Of a stretch of 6,633 nucleotides of DNA, positions 6,633 through 6,633 are shown piece after piece. Position 1 is the first letter of the stretch. Each line of letters opens with the position of its first letter. This DNA is from Deinococcus yavapaiensis KR-236 (GTDB taxonomy: Bacteria > Deinococcota > Deinococci > Deinococcales > Deinococcaceae), in the NCBI RefSeq assembly GCF_003217515.1, contig NZ_QJSX01000035.1:1-6633 (forward strand), given 5' to 3'. Under the pieces are notes generated by a model. That model saw nothing but the letters and a program-made list of their open reading frames with translations. It searched no databases and had not been told where the DNA came from. The position numbers and the translations under genes are program-made.

Positions 6633-6633
6633 G

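Overview
This 6.6 kb window is GC-rich bacterial DNA. The most likely source is Deinococcus or a close relative. That is an inference from gene content (a membrane-anchored DUF3105 protein, a divergent apolipoprotein N-acyltransferase with a VDQF motif), frequent GTG starts and strong C/G preference at third codon positions. No marker gene settles it. Five protein-coding genes are well supported: one on the minus strand and four on the plus strand.

Layout. Positions 1-304 hold no firm gene. They carry one arm of a 41-bp inverted repeat (2-42), whose partner lies at the other extreme end (6592-6632), and a possible 29-codon ORF (123-212) bracketed by a separate 10-bp inverted repeat. The minus-strand gene at 305-1768 is an Lnt-type lipoprotein N-acyltransferase. 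It keeps the Glu-Lys-Cys triad, but the Glu-to-Lys segment is unusually short. A 661-bp gap (1769-2429) follows, with one unrecognised open stretch and, at its right end, a good sigma70-like promoter over a short palindrome. Then come a zinc-free MDR quinone oxidoreductase (2430-3380), a QorB-type NAD(P)H:quinone oxidoreductase (3513-4382) and, 4 nt later, a DUF3105 protein (4387-5037) with an in-frame 21-bp tandem repeat. After a 623-bp non-coding stretch with a strong stem-loop (5200-5245) and a candidate promoter (5479-5507) comes a two-module VOC protein of the catechol 2,3-dioxygenase (CatE) type (5661-6584).

How the genes fit together. Two quinone reductases and a CatE-like ring-cleavage enzyme suggest a quinone/catechol detoxification neighbourhood. 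In other bacteria such genes are often controlled by HxlR/DUF24 or MarR-type repressors (YodB/CatR, MhqR; ytfH next to qorB in E. coli). No regulator is encoded here. The DUF3105 gene is probably co-transcribed with qorB, but its function is unknown. Lnt, which acylates lipoproteins in the cytoplasmic membrane, looks unrelated to the rest.

The inverted repeat lying exactly at the two ends suggests that the window is a whole contig bounded by a dispersed repeat, rather than an arbitrary slice. There is no transposase, rRNA, tRNA or CRISPR array. I see no clear case for a wholly new system. The best leads are the terminal repeat, the altered Lnt, the bracketed small ORF and the short palindromes near promoters.
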